6,797 bases of DNA from Porticoccus sp. (GTDB lineage: Bacteria; Pseudomonadota; Gammaproteobacteria; Pseudomonadales; Porticoccaceae). Both the position numbers and the translations under genes were made by a program. This document shows, one piece after another, positions 1 to 5,492 of this stretch (within the stretch, counting starts at the first letter, position 1; each line of letters starts with the position of its first letter). The stretch is from assembly GCA_011049795.1 (NCBI GenBank), contig DRHD01000150.1:1-6797 (forward strand). The letters are read 5' to 3'. A model generated the notes under the pieces. The model had not been told where the DNA came from. It worked only from the letters and a program-made list of their open reading frames with translations, and did not search any database.

Positions 1-676
1 CAATGATATTCGAGGGATTGGCATCTTCTACGTAGATATCATATGTCGCTGCTACGGCCGTATCATTAAAGCTGGCTGCTGATATGTTCAGGCTGGCCGG
101 TATGGTTTCGGTGCTTTCTGTCGCTGCCAGATCGGTGGCAAGGAATGTTTTGCTAACATCAAAGCTGTTCAAGCCCAGCTTGGCTACGGACATTTCTTTC
201 AGTTCCATAGTAATGGTTTGGCCATCGTTGGCACCCACTTGAATTTTAAAGCCTTGGTCAGAGGCCAATACTTGCAAACCGTTAAAGCTGGTCTCTGTAG
301 AGATACGGTCGATCTCCTCAAGACGCTGGGTAATCTCGTTTTGGATGGTGCTCAAGTCTGTGTCTGAATTGGTGTCGTTGGCGGCCTGTACCGTCAGTTC
401 ACGAATCCGTTGCAGGTTCTCATTCACCTGGTTGAGGGCACCCTCAGCCGTTTGTGAGATGGAGATACCATCATTGGCATTACGCTGGGCCTGCATTAAA
501 CCGGAGATCTGTGTTGACATACGGTTGGCAATGGCTAAGCCAGCAGCATCATCCTTTGCGCTGTTAATACGGAGGCCAGAAGATAGGCGTTCCATGGCGG
601 TTGATAGGGCGCTCGCAGAGCGACTCAGGTTTTGTTGGCCAATCATGGCCGTGATGTTTGTATTGATAACTGACAT
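1..676 (-). CDS. fliC: Flagellin (filament subunit), N-terminal 225 codons, partial at left edge
   Basis: This is the filament subunit, exported unfolded through the flagellar type III apparatus and polymerised under the FliD cap. The frame starts at the ATG at 676 (MSVINTNITAMIG) and is open to base 2, so the central and C-terminal parts lie outside the window. Residues 1-40 carry the D0 helix with the LSSGLRINSAKDDAAG signature (about 31-46). D1 follows, with RNANDGISISQTAEGALN (about 65-82) and LQRIRELTVQA (88-98). Residues 130-175 (FNGLQVLA, KIQVGAND, KLGLNSFDV) resemble enteric FliC. After about residue 178 the sequence becomes variable, as expected for the start of the D2/D3 insert. A strong Shine-Dalgarno AGGAAGGA (684-691) supports the start. 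The gene is divergent from everything else in the window and has its own sigma-28 promoter. Family assignment is secure; the symbol is by homology. Confidence 0.96.
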   Translation of the reverse strand, partial: MSVINTNITAMIGQQNLSRSASALSTAMERLSSGLRINSAKDDAAGLAIANRMSTQISGLMQAQRNANDGISISQTAEGALNQVNENLQRIRELTVQAANDTNSDTDLSTIQNEITQRLEEIDRISTETSFNGLQVLASDQGFKIQVGANDGQTITMELKEMSVAKLGLNSFDVSKTFLATDLAATESTETIPASLNISAASFNDTAVAATYDIYVEDANPSNII

Positions 677-775
677 AGTCGTATCCTTCCTAATTAAATT
701 TCTGTAATCAGGTGCCGGTAGCGGACTGCGCTGTTGGCCCTGCGGCAACCTTGTAGTTTGGCTGTTACAAACACT

Positions 776-802
776 ATGTCGGCAGCAAAATCAGCAGCTT
801 TA
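776..802 (-). promoter_or_regulatory. Sigma-28 (FliA) promoter of the flagellin gene
   Basis: Read on the minus strand, the -35 is TAAAGCTG (802-795), the spacer is exactly 11 bases, and the -10 is GCCGACAT (783-776). Against the enteric sigma-28 consensus TAAAGTTT-N11-GCCGATAA this matches 12 of 16 positions, including the invariant TAAA and GCCGA. The start of transcription should fall near 768-771, giving a leader of roughly 90-95 bases before the ATG at 676. Sigma-28 control of flagellin is the rule in this group; the assignment here rests on the motif and position. Confidence 0.85.
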
Positions 803-861
803 GGAATTTAATGCTAAAAAAGGCTGATTTAATCTATTTTTATCTCCATGTTGGTTTTTTC
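803..861. other. AT-rich spacer between two back-to-back sigma-28 promoters
   Basis: These 59 bases separate the -35 element of the leftward flagellin promoter from the -35 element of the rightward promoter at 862. The stretch is AT-rich with A and T runs (an A6 run and a T6 run near its ends). I see no gene and no clear operator palindrome. Divergent promoters this close could share a bound regulator, but the sequence does not name one. Confidence 0.5.
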
Positions 862-888
862 TAAAGTTTGTTATTTATTCGCCGATGA
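862..888 (+). promoter_or_regulatory. Near-consensus sigma-28 promoter pointing into a long leader
   Basis: The -35 TAAAGTTT (862-869) is a perfect match, the spacer is 11 bases (870-880), and the -10 is GCCGATGA (881-888), giving 15 of 16 consensus positions. This is the best sigma-28 match in the window, better than those of fliC (12 of 16) and fliD (13 of 16). Transcription should begin near 893-896. The next real start codon on this strand is about 340 bases away at 1238, and a terminator-like hairpin lies at 988-1009. The direct product could therefore be a short RNA, or the leader of the PilZ/HD-GYP gene. Confidence 0.87.
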
Positions 889-893
889 AGAAA

Positions 894-1009
894 GATTCCA
901 CCTTTTAAAAAACGCGTTCGGCCTTTATATAAACAACCGTTAAGCGGTGTATTTTTGAGAGAGTGGCTTGAACGTATTGCTGGGCTTACCTGAGGCTGCT
1001 CGGTTTTTT
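894..1009 (+). ncRNA. Candidate sigma-28-dependent small RNA or attenuated leader
   Basis: This is inferred from signals at each end and not recognised as a known RNA family. The 5' end is the expected start of the promoter at 862-888; the 3' end is the T-run of the hairpin at 988-1009, giving about 115 bases. No ATG occurs on this strand between 890 and 1237, and the GTG codons at the start of this stretch are closed within two or three codons, so it appears non-coding. An internal stem (ACCG at 946-949 with CGGT at 955-958) may form. AACCG (945-949) could instead pair with CGGTT (1001-1005) and disrupt the terminator, which would allow switching between termination and read-through. The bases around the termini are approximate. 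Alternative: an ordinary long 5' leader. Confidence 0.4.
988..1009 (+). terminator. Terminator-like hairpin with six Ts inside the leader
   Basis: ACC(T)GAG at 988-994 can pair with CTCGGT at 999-1004. This makes a six-pair stem with one bulged T and a four-base loop (GCTG), and a run of six Ts (1004-1009) follows or overlaps its base. The stem is short, so termination may be partial. It lies about 100 bases after the sigma-28 start and about 230 bases before the PilZ/HD-GYP start codon, which suits either a small-RNA terminator or an attenuator. Confidence 0.5.
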
Positions 1010-1045
1010 GAAGCTGCTTCGTAGCAACCATAGTTGAAGTCATTC

Positions 1046-1210
1046 AGGTTGTTATAAGTAGGTTGTTATAAATAGAGCGTTGTTTAGGCTGTGTATTAAG
1101 TAAGTTTTTTTAACCGATTGTTTTAAAAAAATCATTTTAAGGCAGTCATTTTAAGGCAGTCATTTTAAGAAAGTTTTTTTAAATAACGTTGTTTTAAAAA
1201 GTCGTTTAAA
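1046..1210. repeat. Degenerate tandem array with about 14-bp period (TTTTAA core)
   Basis: A TTTTAA-like core recurs at 1052, 1066, 1081, 1094, 1108, 1121, 1135, 1149, 1163, 1177, 1192 and 1204. The steps are 14, 15, 13, 14, 13, 14, 14, 14, 14, 15 and 12. Two parts are nearly exact: AGGTTGTTATAAGT / AGGTTGTTATAAAT (1046-1059, 1060-1073), and TCATTTTAAGGCAG twice plus a partial third copy (1132-1145, 1146-1159, 1160-1169). The core is often preceded by GTTG, GTT or GTC. The array fills most of the gap before the PilZ/HD-GYP gene and contains no open frame. There are no unique spacers, so it is not a CRISPR. It may be replication slippage or a row of protein-binding sites. Confidence 0.7.
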
Positions 1211-1212
1211 AC
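1191..1212. repeat. AT-rich inverted repeat just upstream of the PilZ/HD-GYP gene
   Basis: GTTTTAAA (1191-1198) and TTTAAAAC (1205-1212) are perfect 8-base inverted repeats around a 6-base centre (AAGTCG). The element overlaps the last two units of the 14-bp-period array and ends 25 bases before the ATG at 1238. It could be an operator half-site pair or an AT-rich stem in the leader. No T-run follows, so it is not a terminator. No regulator can be named. Confidence 0.45.
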
Positions 1213-1227
1213 GTTACTTTTCTAAGT

Positions 1228-1233
1228 GAGAGG
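1228..1233 (+). promoter_or_regulatory. Ribosome binding site deciding the ATG start at 1238
   Basis: GAGAGG lies 4 bases before the ATG at 1238. An in-frame GTG at 1226 would add four residues (MRGS) but has no purine-rich site upstream (its 5' flank is CTTTTCTAA). ATG 1238 is therefore preferred. Confidence 0.7.
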
Positions 1234-1237
1234 TTCG

Positions 1238-2941
1238 ATGTCACAGAGTACCGATCAGCTGATTCGGGTAAACGAAGCCACTGAAGTCACCAGGTTGGTG
1301 GATGTGCTGATGGAATTGCCCGGTGCCTTTCTGGTGCTCGATGATGTTGAGAAAAAACTCCAGCCCGTGGTCGTTGCATCCTTTAATGAGGCTGATAATT
1401 TATTGTTGGTGGATATAACTTCGGTCCGCGAGGTTTTTCAAACCCTGAAAAATGGAATGGGTTTCCGGTTGGTGGGTTACGACCAGGGGGAGAGATTAAA
1501 AAGTGCGGTGCTAAAGCTTTCCTCATGGGAAAAGAGCGAGGATCGATTGCTAATTAGCTGTCAGCCACCGGATGCCTTTGAGGTTCTTCAGCGGCGGAAT
1601 GCCTTTCGTGCACAGCTTCGTTTGGGCATTGAGTGTGAGGCCGCGGTGATGTGCGATGGCAAATTATTAGTGGGTACCCTCAAAGATTTATCGTTGACCG
1701 GCTGTTTGATGGAGTTGTCATTACAGGCTGCGGCCGTTCTCGATGTTGATGACCGTCCTTTGGAGCTCCGGCTGTGCTTTCCCAACCGCACCCGCTTTTC
1801 CATTGAAGGGGTGTTGCGTCACCATAAATTGTATTTTGACCAACGTAATATTCATGTGGGGTTTGAGTTTATTGAGCCGTCACTTCAGCGGGATCAGAAG
1901 CTGAGTTATTTTGTCCGTGAAATAGAACGCGAGGGAGCCAGGCATGCGGGCAAAGAGGGTAGCGCGAATTATGCCCCATCTGTATTGTTCCAGTATGCGG
2001 ACAAAACGAGTGCCCAGCTGGCTCAAAACAAGTTGGCTAAAAACCAGGAGCGCTACCCAACCCCCATGGCAAAGCATTTGGGGCGTTTGGCAGAATTTCT
2101 TGATAGCCAGGTGTTGCGTCTCAAGGCGGGAGGTTCAATCGATTCACCGCAGCTTTCGAGCCATGCGGACAAGTTGCTCGATATGATGAACGAGGATAGA
2201 GAAGGGGTATTGTTTGCCCTGAACTGTATCCCTAAACAGCCGTTGCTGATACGGCATTGCCTTGCCGTCGCGGTGCGGTTGGTCGATGTTTATGTCGGCC
2301 CAGAAGTTTCACGGGAGCAGGCCAAGGCGGTAGCCGCTTGCGGGATGGTGCATGACCTCGGTAAATGTCTGCTCCCCGCTGAATTGAGGGAGGCAGAAGT
2401 ATTGTCACCCGAGCAGTATCAACAATTGACGTTACATGTGGAGCAGCTTGTTGATCAGCTTGGTGATTGTAGCTGGTTATCCTCCCGCACCATAAGGGCG
2501 GTTATTGGACAGGCCAATGAGCGGCAGGATGGCAGTGGTTATCCCAAGGCGTTAAAGGTTGGAAGGCTGACGGAACTCGCCCGCCTCACCGCCATAGTTG
2601 ATGTGGCGGATGCCATGGCTAGAGATAGAGCGGACCGCATCGCTTTGCCTGTTGATGCTGTTTGTCATCATCTATTGCTGGATGACAGCCAGTTTGATGG
2701 GGACCTGGTGAAACGCTATGTGCGTCATTTTGGGGTGATGCCCATCGGTACCTTGCTGCGCTATGAGCAGGGTGAGCTGGCCTGGGTGACAGCGTTGGGC
2801 AGCAATGGTTTACCGGAGCAAGTGTGGTTGACCGAAACAGCGGAGTGGCCCACGGTGGACGGCCTTGGTGCTTTATTGGAGGGTGCAGAGCTTGACTCGC
2901 TCGGTAAACCCATAGAAATAGTGATTCCTTCCGATACTTGA
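1238..2941 (+). CDS. Three-domain cyclic-di-GMP protein: YcgR-type N-domain, PilZ, HD-GYP with altered HHE motif
   Basis: The protein has 567 residues and looks cytoplasmic, with no signal peptide or membrane segment seen. Residues about 1-112 resemble the YcgR/PilZ N-terminal domain. PilZ follows at about 115-215 with both cyclic-di-GMP binding motifs intact: R120-NAF-R124 (RxxxR) and D150-LSLTG155 (DxSxxG). After a linker, an HD-GYP domain spans about 330-510: H340, HDLGK (H372-D373), H400, a GYP loop ERQDGSGYP (428-436), and VDVADAM with D455. In canonical HD-GYP enzymes the GYP loop is preceded by HH (HHExxDGxGYP); here these positions are A426 and N427, so two metal ligands are missing and phosphodiesterase activity is doubtful. 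By family knowledge, YcgR-PilZ proteins slow flagellar motors when bound to cyclic-di-GMP. Location between fliC and fliD behind a sigma-28 promoter suggests a flagellar role; that role is inferred. Confidence 0.9.
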   Translation: MSQSTDQLIRVNEATEVTRLVDVLMELPGAFLVLDDVEKKLQPVVVASFNEADNLLLVDITSVREVFQTLKNGMGFRLVGYDQGERLKSAVLKLSSWEKSEDRLLISCQPPDAFEVLQRRNAFRAQLRLGIECEAAVMCDGKLLVGTLKDLSLTGCLMELSLQAAAVLDVDDRPLELRLCFPNRTRFSIEGVLRHHKLYFDQRNIHVGFEFIEPSLQRDQKLSYFVREIEREGARHAGKEGSANYAPSVLFQYADKTSAQLAQNKLAKNQERYPTPMAKHLGRLAEFLDSQVLRLKAGGSIDSPQLSSHADKLLDMMNEDREGVLFALNCIPKQPLLIRHCLAVAVRLVDVYVGPEVSREQAKAVAACGMVHDLGKCLLPAELREAEVLSPEQYQQLTLHVEQLVDQLGDCSWLSSRTIRAVIGQANERQDGSGYPKALKVGRLTELARLTAIVDVADAMARDRADRIALPVDAVCHHLLLDDSQFDGDLVKRYVRHFGVMPIGTLLRYEQGELAWVTALGSNGLPEQVWLTETAEWPTVDGLGALLEGAELDSLGKPIEIVIPSDT

Positions 2942-2945
2942 GTGG

Positions 2946-2983
2946 AGCACCTGAATGCCCCCGGTTCATCTGGTTAGCTTTTT
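2946..2983 (+). terminator. Possible weak terminator after the PilZ/HD-GYP gene
   Basis: AGC-ACC-TGAA (2946-2955) can pair with TTCA-GGT-GCT (2965-2968, 2972-2974, 2977-2979) if TCT and TA are bulged. The stem is followed by five Ts (2979-2983). The bulges make it a marginal structure. Its position, directly after the stop codon and well before the separate fliD promoter, is what favours it. Confidence 0.3.
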
Positions 2984-3016
2984 CTGGGATAGCGTTATTT
3001 GTATCGCTTTATGGCA

Positions 3017-3114
3017 CTCGAATAGCGCTCTAAAACTTATTTAATAGCTTCTTAAATTATATTAATAGCCCTTTAATACACTTTTATAGCCCTTTTAATA
3101 GTCCTCTAATCGTC
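3017..3114. repeat. Degenerate tandem array with about 11-bp period (CTTTTAATAGC-like unit)
   Basis: Nine units of 10-12 bases can be laid end to end, for example CTCGAATAGCG (3017-3027), ATTTAATAGCT (3039-3049), TATTAATAGCC (3060-3070), CTTTTATAGCC (3081-3091), CTTTTAATAGTC (3092-3103) and CTCTAATCGTC (3104-3114). The AATAGC-like core falls at about 3021, 3032, 3043, 3054, 3064, 3075, 3086, 3097 and 3108, close to one DNA helical turn. The array lies between the PilZ/HD-GYP gene and the fliD promoter and holds no open frame. The even phasing would put every core on the same DNA face, as for phased A/T-tract bending or a cooperative binding array. Simple slippage is the alternative. Confidence 0.65.
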
Positions 3115-3177
3115 CTTCTTGTCTCCAGCTATAAGTTTGGCCACTGAAATCTCTGATCCTATCTTTATCCTTCAGGC

Positions 3178-3204
3178 TAAAGAAGCCGGTGCCATTGCCG
3201 ATAA
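3178..3204 (+). promoter_or_regulatory. Sigma-28 promoter of the fliD operon
   Basis: The -35 TAAAGAAG (3178-3185) keeps TAAAG, the spacer is 11 bases (3186-3196), and the -10 GCCGATAA (3197-3204) is a perfect match, giving 13 of 16 consensus positions. Transcription should start near 3210, leaving a leader of about 75 bases before fliD. Short or absent gaps downstream suggest the same transcript reads through fliS, the fliT-like gene and the fliK-like gene. Confidence 0.85.
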
Positions 3205-3285
3205 ATTTAGGGAGTGTGATATTTAATCCCAATCACAGGAACCCCGATATAAGGGTTTTAAGTTTGGGGTCTAAGAGGAAGCATA

Positions 3286-4629
3286 ATGCCAACAATTTCA
3301 ACGCTGGGTGTAGGATCTGGATTAGACCTCAGCGGTCTTCTGGATCAGCTGGAAAATGCCGAACGAGGCAAGCTAGCACCTATTGTGGCGCAGAAAAGTG
3401 AGGCAAATAACAAAATTTCTGCCTATGGCCAGTTAAAGAGTGCTTTGAGTCAGCTACAGGCTGCGGCTGAAAAACTCAGCGGTGCTGATGCCTTTGAGGG
3501 CGTTAAGGCCAATGTTGGGGGTACGGCTTTTACCGCAAAAGCAGACACTGATGCACCGGTAGGGAATTATCAGGTTGATGTGACTCAGTTGGCTAGGGCC
3601 TACAGTATTGCCACGACGGGTATCGCGGATGAGACGGTTGACCTGGGTGCTGGAACGATTACCTTCTCCCTGGCAAATGGCGATGTATCTACGGTTGATA
3701 TTGGTGCTGATGACAGCTCCCTTGAGTCCATTCGTGATGCCATCAATGCTGGCGAACTGGGCGTTACTGCTTCCATTGTGAATGATGGTACGGCCAGCCC
3801 CTATCGACTGGTGCTTGCCTCCACTGAAACAGGCTCTGACGGAGCAATTACTTCCATTGATTTTGGTGATTTGGCGGGTAGTCTGACGGCGGATGCCGGC
3901 ACAGAAATTACCGCGGAAAACGCCACGCTGACCGTTAACGGTATCGATATCGTCAGTCAAACCAATAAGGTTGAAGATGCCATCCAGGGTGTGACTCTGA
4001 CGCTGACAGAGGTTGACTCTGCCAGTTTGTCCCTGGATCGGGATACAGTCGCTATTACTAAAACTATTGAAAAGTTTGTGAAAGCCTACAATAACTTGCA
4101 GGAGAACGTGTCAAGCCTCTCCAGCTTTGATCAGGATACGGACGTAACCGGTACCCTGCTGGGCGAGTCAACCCTGCGCAGTGTTCAGGTGCAGCTACGA
4201 TCAGTATTAAGTGAAGGTGTTGGTAACGGCGCTCTTGGTACTCTCTCCGATGTGGGTATTACCCTTCAGTTGGATGGCTCTCTGGAGATCGATGAAGATG
4301 CCTTGGCGGAGATTGTGGAAAACCAGGGAGGCGCCCTGTCAAATTTCTTCGCCGGTTTAAGTCTTTCTGAGGATGGTCTTGCGGATAACCTGGGCGACAA
4401 GCTTGATAATATCCTGAAGGCTAATGGCTTGCTGGAGAATAGGACCAATGCACTGGAAGCGAGTGTTAAACGATTTGATCAGCGCTATGACCGGGTAGAG
4501 GAGATGATCGACGCGACGGTTGATCGCTACCGTACACAGTTTGGTCAGTTGGACGCTCTGATATCTCGCATGAACTCTACCAGTAATTATCTGACCCAGC
4601 AGTTTGAAATGATGCGTGAAATTAAGTAA
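3286..4629 (+). CDS. fliD: Flagellar filament cap / hook-associated protein 2
   Basis: FliD caps the growing filament and catalyses insertion of flagellin subunits. This 447-residue protein is near the usual length. It starts ISTLGVGSGLDLSGLLDQLENAE, the standard FliD N-terminus in which GSGLDL leads into a helical region. The FliD_N domain covers about 1-100, ending at the VDVTQLARAYSI segment. A variable beta-rich middle spans about 105-240. FliD_C begins near KTIEKFVKAYNNLQENV and includes GTLLGESTLRSVQ, LSDVGITLQLDGSLEIDE and the terminal QLDALISRMNSTSNYLTQQF helix. Shine-Dalgarno AAGAGGA at 3273-3279 sits 6 bases before the ATG. It is the first gene after the sigma-28 promoter at 3178-3204, and fliS follows 72 bases later. 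No flaG is found beside it, unlike the fliC-flaG-fliD-fliS order of pseudomonads. Confidence 0.96.
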   Translation: MPTISTLGVGSGLDLSGLLDQLENAERGKLAPIVAQKSEANNKISAYGQLKSALSQLQAAAEKLSGADAFEGVKANVGGTAFTAKADTDAPVGNYQVDVTQLARAYSIATTGIADETVDLGAGTITFSLANGDVSTVDIGADDSSLESIRDAINAGELGVTASIVNDGTASPYRLVLASTETGSDGAITSIDFGDLAGSLTADAGTEITAENATLTVNGIDIVSQTNKVEDAIQGVTLTLTEVDSASLSLDRDTVAITKTIEKFVKAYNNLQENVSSLSSFDQDTDVTGTLLGESTLRSVQVQLRSVLSEGVGNGALGTLSDVGITLQLDGSLEIDEDALAEIVENQGGALSNFFAGLSLSEDGLADNLGDKLDNILKANGLLENRTNALEASVKRFDQRYDRVEEMIDATVDRYRTQFGQLDALISRMNSTSNYLTQQFEMMREIK

Positions 4630-4701
4630 TTGGTTCGGTAGGAGGGTGGTTTTAACCATCAAGTCTTTGAGTGTAAGGGAGTAGTAGGCGTATGGGGTTG
4701 T

Positions 4702-5118
4702 ATGAAAATGAGAGCTAATTATGGAGCGGTGACATATTCAGGTGCCGCGAGAGCGTACAGTAACATCAGCATTGAGAGTAGTGTTATGTCGGCAAATCCA
4801 CACCAGTTAATCGTTCTTCTTTTTGATGGCATTGATGTAGCAATGCGTACGGCGAGACTACATATGGAGTCTTCTAACTTCCCTGAAAAAGGGAAGGCCA
4901 TTTCCAAAGTCATCGACATTATTAATCAGGGGTTAATTGCTGCCATCGATGATGACCGCGGTGGTGAAATTTCACAGAATTTGGGTTCACTTTATCGTTA
5001 TATAATCGAAACCTTGTTAGAAGCCAATTTGCACAATGATATGGCGAAGCTGGATGAGGCAGCAGGTTTGTTGTCGGATATTGGGTCGGCTTGGCGAGAT
5101 ATCGGCTCTCAACAATAA
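4702..5118 (+). CDS. fliS: Flagellin export chaperone
   Basis: FliS binds the C-terminal region of flagellin in the cytoplasm, prevents premature polymerisation and assists its export. The 138-residue product has the typical short, all-helical form: a Tyr-containing N-terminus (ANYGAVTYSGAARAYSN), the conserved ANPHQLIVLLFDG segment (about 31-43) that opens the helical bundle, the FPEKGKAISKVIDIINQGL stretch (about 59-77), and YRYIIETLLEANLHND (about 98-113). The start is ambiguous: ATG 4702 has only GGGG four bases upstream, and ATG 4708, two codons later, has the same purines at ten bases. I kept the longer form. It lies 72 bases after fliD and 11 bases before the fliT-like gene. Given the nearby flagellin gene, that FliC is the probable client. 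Confidence 0.93.
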   Translation: MKMRANYGAVTYSGAARAYSNISIESSVMSANPHQLIVLLFDGIDVAMRTARLHMESSNFPEKGKAISKVIDIINQGLIAAIDDDRGGEISQNLGSLYRYIIETLLEANLHNDMAKLDEAAGLLSDIGSAWRDIGSQQ

Positions 5119-5129
5119 GGGAATGACTT

Positions 5130-5492
5130 GTGAATAGTTCAACGTACGATCAGTTATTAAAGCATTCTAAAATAATGTTAATTTGGGCGCGTGAAGAGAA
5201 TTGGACGGCATTGCTCGAAGAAGAAGCCAAGTATGTAGACGAGATAGAGCGCCTCAATGTACAGGGTGAGCAGCACTCCGCAGGTAGTCCACAGGCTAAA
5301 CCGCAGTCAAAAATGCTTAAGCAGATACTGGAAAACGGTGCCGAAATCCGCCGATGTCTGATTGCCAGGCGGGATAGAATCAGTGAATTGATGAAGGCGG
5401 CTCAGTGTCGTGATAAGTTAACGGGTACATACGGGGTGGCTCAGCCAGAGCCCATGGGTTATAGGCAAATGGAACATCAGAGTGGCCTATGA
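5130..5492 (+). CDS. fliT: FliT-like flagellar chaperone (probable FliD chaperone)
   Basis: The 120-residue protein is mostly charged and helical. Its first part (TYDQLLKHSKIMLIWAREENW) matches the general FliT pattern of an N-terminal helix with a Trp-containing DW/NW step, followed by LLEEEAKYVDEIERL. A second helical segment with many Arg residues (ILENGAEIRRCLIARRDRISELM, about 66-88) also fits. In characterised systems FliT binds FliD before export and, in enterics, antagonises FlhDC. Only the FliD role can be suggested here. The start is a GTG at 5130, supported by AAGGGA (5117-5122) that overlaps the fliS stop with a 7-base gap. The gene ends in an ATGA overlap with the next gene, so translation is probably coupled. 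The family is divergent, so the symbol rests on length, fold pattern and position after fliD-fliS. Confidence 0.7.
   Translation: MNSSTYDQLLKHSKIMLIWAREENWTALLEEEAKYVDEIERLNVQGEQHSAGSPQAKPQSKMLKQILENGAEIRRCLIARRDRISELMKAAQCRDKLTGTYGVAQPEPMGYRQMEHQSGL

Noticed and set aside
345..707. 120-codon plus-strand open frame opposite the flagellin gene
   Set aside because: It is the antisense shadow of the flagellin coding sequence, whose minus-strand reading matches FliC throughout.
861..1043. 60-codon open frame on the minus strand in the intergenic region
   Set aside because: No recognisable domain or clear ribosome binding site, and it lies over the rightward promoter and hairpin. Composition looks like chance AT-rich sequence.
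1046..1210. CRISPR array
   Set aside because: Units are 14 bases with degenerate cores and no unique spacers of 30 bases or so; no cas genes are present.
890..1237. Cyclic-di-GMP (GEMM-I) riboswitch upstream of the PilZ/HD-GYP gene
   Set aside because: Attractive from context, but the conserved GEMM pieces such as GCAAAGCC are absent and the expected two-helix layout could not be drawn.
1226..1237. GTG start four codons earlier for the PilZ/HD-GYP gene
   Set aside because: No ribosome binding site before it; the GAGAGG sits between it and the ATG at 1238.
4642..4656. GGTGGTTTTAACCATC as a terminator between fliD and fliS
   Set aside because: The stem is five pairs with a two-base loop and there is no T-run after it; read-through to fliS is expected.
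4692..4718. Eight-codon upstream open frame overlapping the fliS start
   Set aside because: ATG 4692 has a purine-rich AGGGAG about 10 bases upstream, but so short a frame is expected by chance and nothing else supports a leader peptide.
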